From an uncultured Oscillibacter sp. (GTDB lineage: Bacteria; Bacillota; Clostridia; Oscillospirales; Oscillospiraceae), in NCBI RefSeq assembly GCF_910587525.1, contig NZ_CAJULS010000063.1, positions 1 to 13,193 on the forward strand: a stretch of DNA of 13,193 nucleotides. The letters run 5' to 3'. The number at the start of each line of letters is the position of its first letter. Within the stretch, counting starts at the first letter, position 1. Made by a program: the position numbers and the translations under genes. Positions 12,437 to 13,193 of this stretch are shown in pieces. The notes under the pieces were generated by a model, which worked only from the letters and a program-made list of their open reading frames with translations, was not told where the DNA came from and made no database searches.

Positions 12437-13193
12437 ATGGCATTTGAGGGACTGACTGAAAAACTGAACGCCACATTTAAGCGGCTGCGGGGCAAAGGCC
12501 GCCTGACGGAGAACGATGTCCGGGAGGCCATGCGGGAGGTTCGCCTGGCCCTGTTGGAGGCGGATGTGAGCTACAAGGTGGTCAAGGACTTTGTGGCTTC
12601 CGTCACGGAGCGGGCCGTGGGAACCGACGTGCTGGACAGCCTCACTCCCGCCCAGCAGGTGGTGAAGATTGTGAGCGATGAGCTCACGAAGCTCATGGGT
12701 GGCGCCAACGCCAAGATCGCCATGGCCAATAACGGGCCCACGGTGGTGATGATGGTGGGCCTCCAGGGCGCGGGCAAGACCACCACCACGGCAAAGCTGG
12801 GCGGTTTGATGCGAAAGCAGCTGCAAAAGCGCCCGCTGCTTGCCGCCTGCGACGTGTACCGCCCCGCCGCCATTGAGCAGCTGAAGGTGGTGGGCGGACA
12901 GCTGGACCTGCCGGTTTTTGAGCAGGGCCGTGGGGACCCGGTGGAGATCGCCCAAAACGCCATCCGCCACGCCCGGGACCACGGCAGCGACATGGTATTT
13001 TTGGACACCGCCGGCCGCCTCCACGTGGACGAGGAGCTGATGGACGAGCTCAAGCGGATGAAGGCCGCCGTCCATCCCAACGAGATTTTACTGGTCGTTG
13101 ACGCCATGACCGGCCAGGACGCGGTGAACGCCGCCAGCGCCTTTGACGAGGCCCTGGGCATCGACGGCGTGATTCTCACCAAGCTGGACGGCG
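12437..13193 (+). CDS. ffh: Signal recognition particle protein Ffh (3' end cut off by window)
   Basis: The frame is open from ATG 12437 to the window edge (252 codons; Ffh is usually about 445-450 residues, so the rest of the G domain and the M domain lie outside). Ffh binds 4.5S/SRP RNA and signal sequences and, with FtsY, delivers nascent membrane proteins to the translocon. Visible parts are the N-terminal four-helix bundle (1-95), G1 GLQGAGKTT (108-116), the DVYRPAA element (139-145), G3 DTAGR (190-194) and G4 TKLDG (248-252), which falls exactly at the window end. The start lies three bases after ylxM, with AGAGGA (12424-12429) upstream, so translation is probably coupled. Confidence 0.98.
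   Translation, partial: MAFEGLTEKLNATFKRLRGKGRLTENDVREAMREVRLALLEADVSYKVVKDFVASVTERAVGTDVLDSLTPAQQVVKIVSDELTKLMGGANAKIAMANNGPTVVMMVGLQGAGKTTTTAKLGGLMRKQLQKRPLLAACDVYRPAAIEQLKVVGGQLDLPVFEQGRGDPVEIAQNAIRHARDHGSDMVFLDTAGRLHVDEELMDELKRMKAAVHPNEILLVVDAMTGQDAVNAASAFDEALGIDGVILTKLDG

Overview
This is an ordinary stretch of chromosome from a high-GC, Gram-positive anaerobe of the class Clostridia. The best guess is the Oscillospiraceae (Flavonifractor / Intestinimonas / Lawsonibacter-like gut bacteria). The guess rests on the ylxM-ffh pair, the paired M16 peptidases of the YmfF/YmfH type, strong AAAGGAGG-type ribosome binding sites, sigma-A promoters, a TPP riboswitch of the Gram-positive terminator type, and a ygeW-carbamate kinase pair. 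Assignment below class level is inference. No tRNA, rRNA, CRISPR array, transposase, phage gene or defence system was seen.

Layout. (1) Bases 1-2010, plus strand: the 3' part of a YgeW-type carbamoyltransferase gene, then a complete carbamate kinase gene, closed by a perfect hairpin terminator. Together they could turn a carbamoylated nitrogen compound into carbamoyl phosphate and then ATP. (2) Bases 2011-2483: a 473-base stretch with no convincing gene. It holds the terminator, an 85-bp palindromic repeat-like element, an 85-bp segment bounded by perfect 10-bp inverted repeats, a further hairpin, and a probable extended -10 promoter. (3) Bases 2484-2978: a small P-loop kinase of the FlaR / adenylate-kinase-like group. 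(4) Bases 3045-4734: promoter, TPP riboswitch, intrinsic terminator and a fused thiE-thiD gene, closed by a 17-bp hairpin that also lies between the convergent transcripts.

(5) Bases 4732-9969, minus strand: a tight five-gene operon read right to left, ymfF-like, ymfH-like, lgt, folD, nfo. Its consensus promoter is at 10006-10034. Genes overlap by 4 bp (ymfF/ymfH) and 17 bp (lgt/folD), or are separated by 26 and 13 bp. (6) Bases 10067-11044, minus strand: an M19 membrane-dipeptidase homologue. (7) Bases 11070-11711, plus strand: promoter and tag (3-methyladenine glycosylase I), followed by a 57-codon small ORF of unknown function. (8) Bases 11990 to the window end, plus strand: promoter, ylxM and the first 252 codons of ffh (signal recognition particle GTPase).

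Most of the content is conserved housekeeping: thiamine synthesis, one-carbon metabolism, lipoprotein modification, DNA repair and protein targeting. I did not find a clear new system. The points most worth a second look are a near-ideal internal ribosome binding site and GTG start inside the thiE-thiD fusion, the riboswitch folding switch, a nine-G tract forming the nfo ribosome binding site, the structured repeats at 2086-2401, and an unrecognised 57-residue protein downstream of tag.
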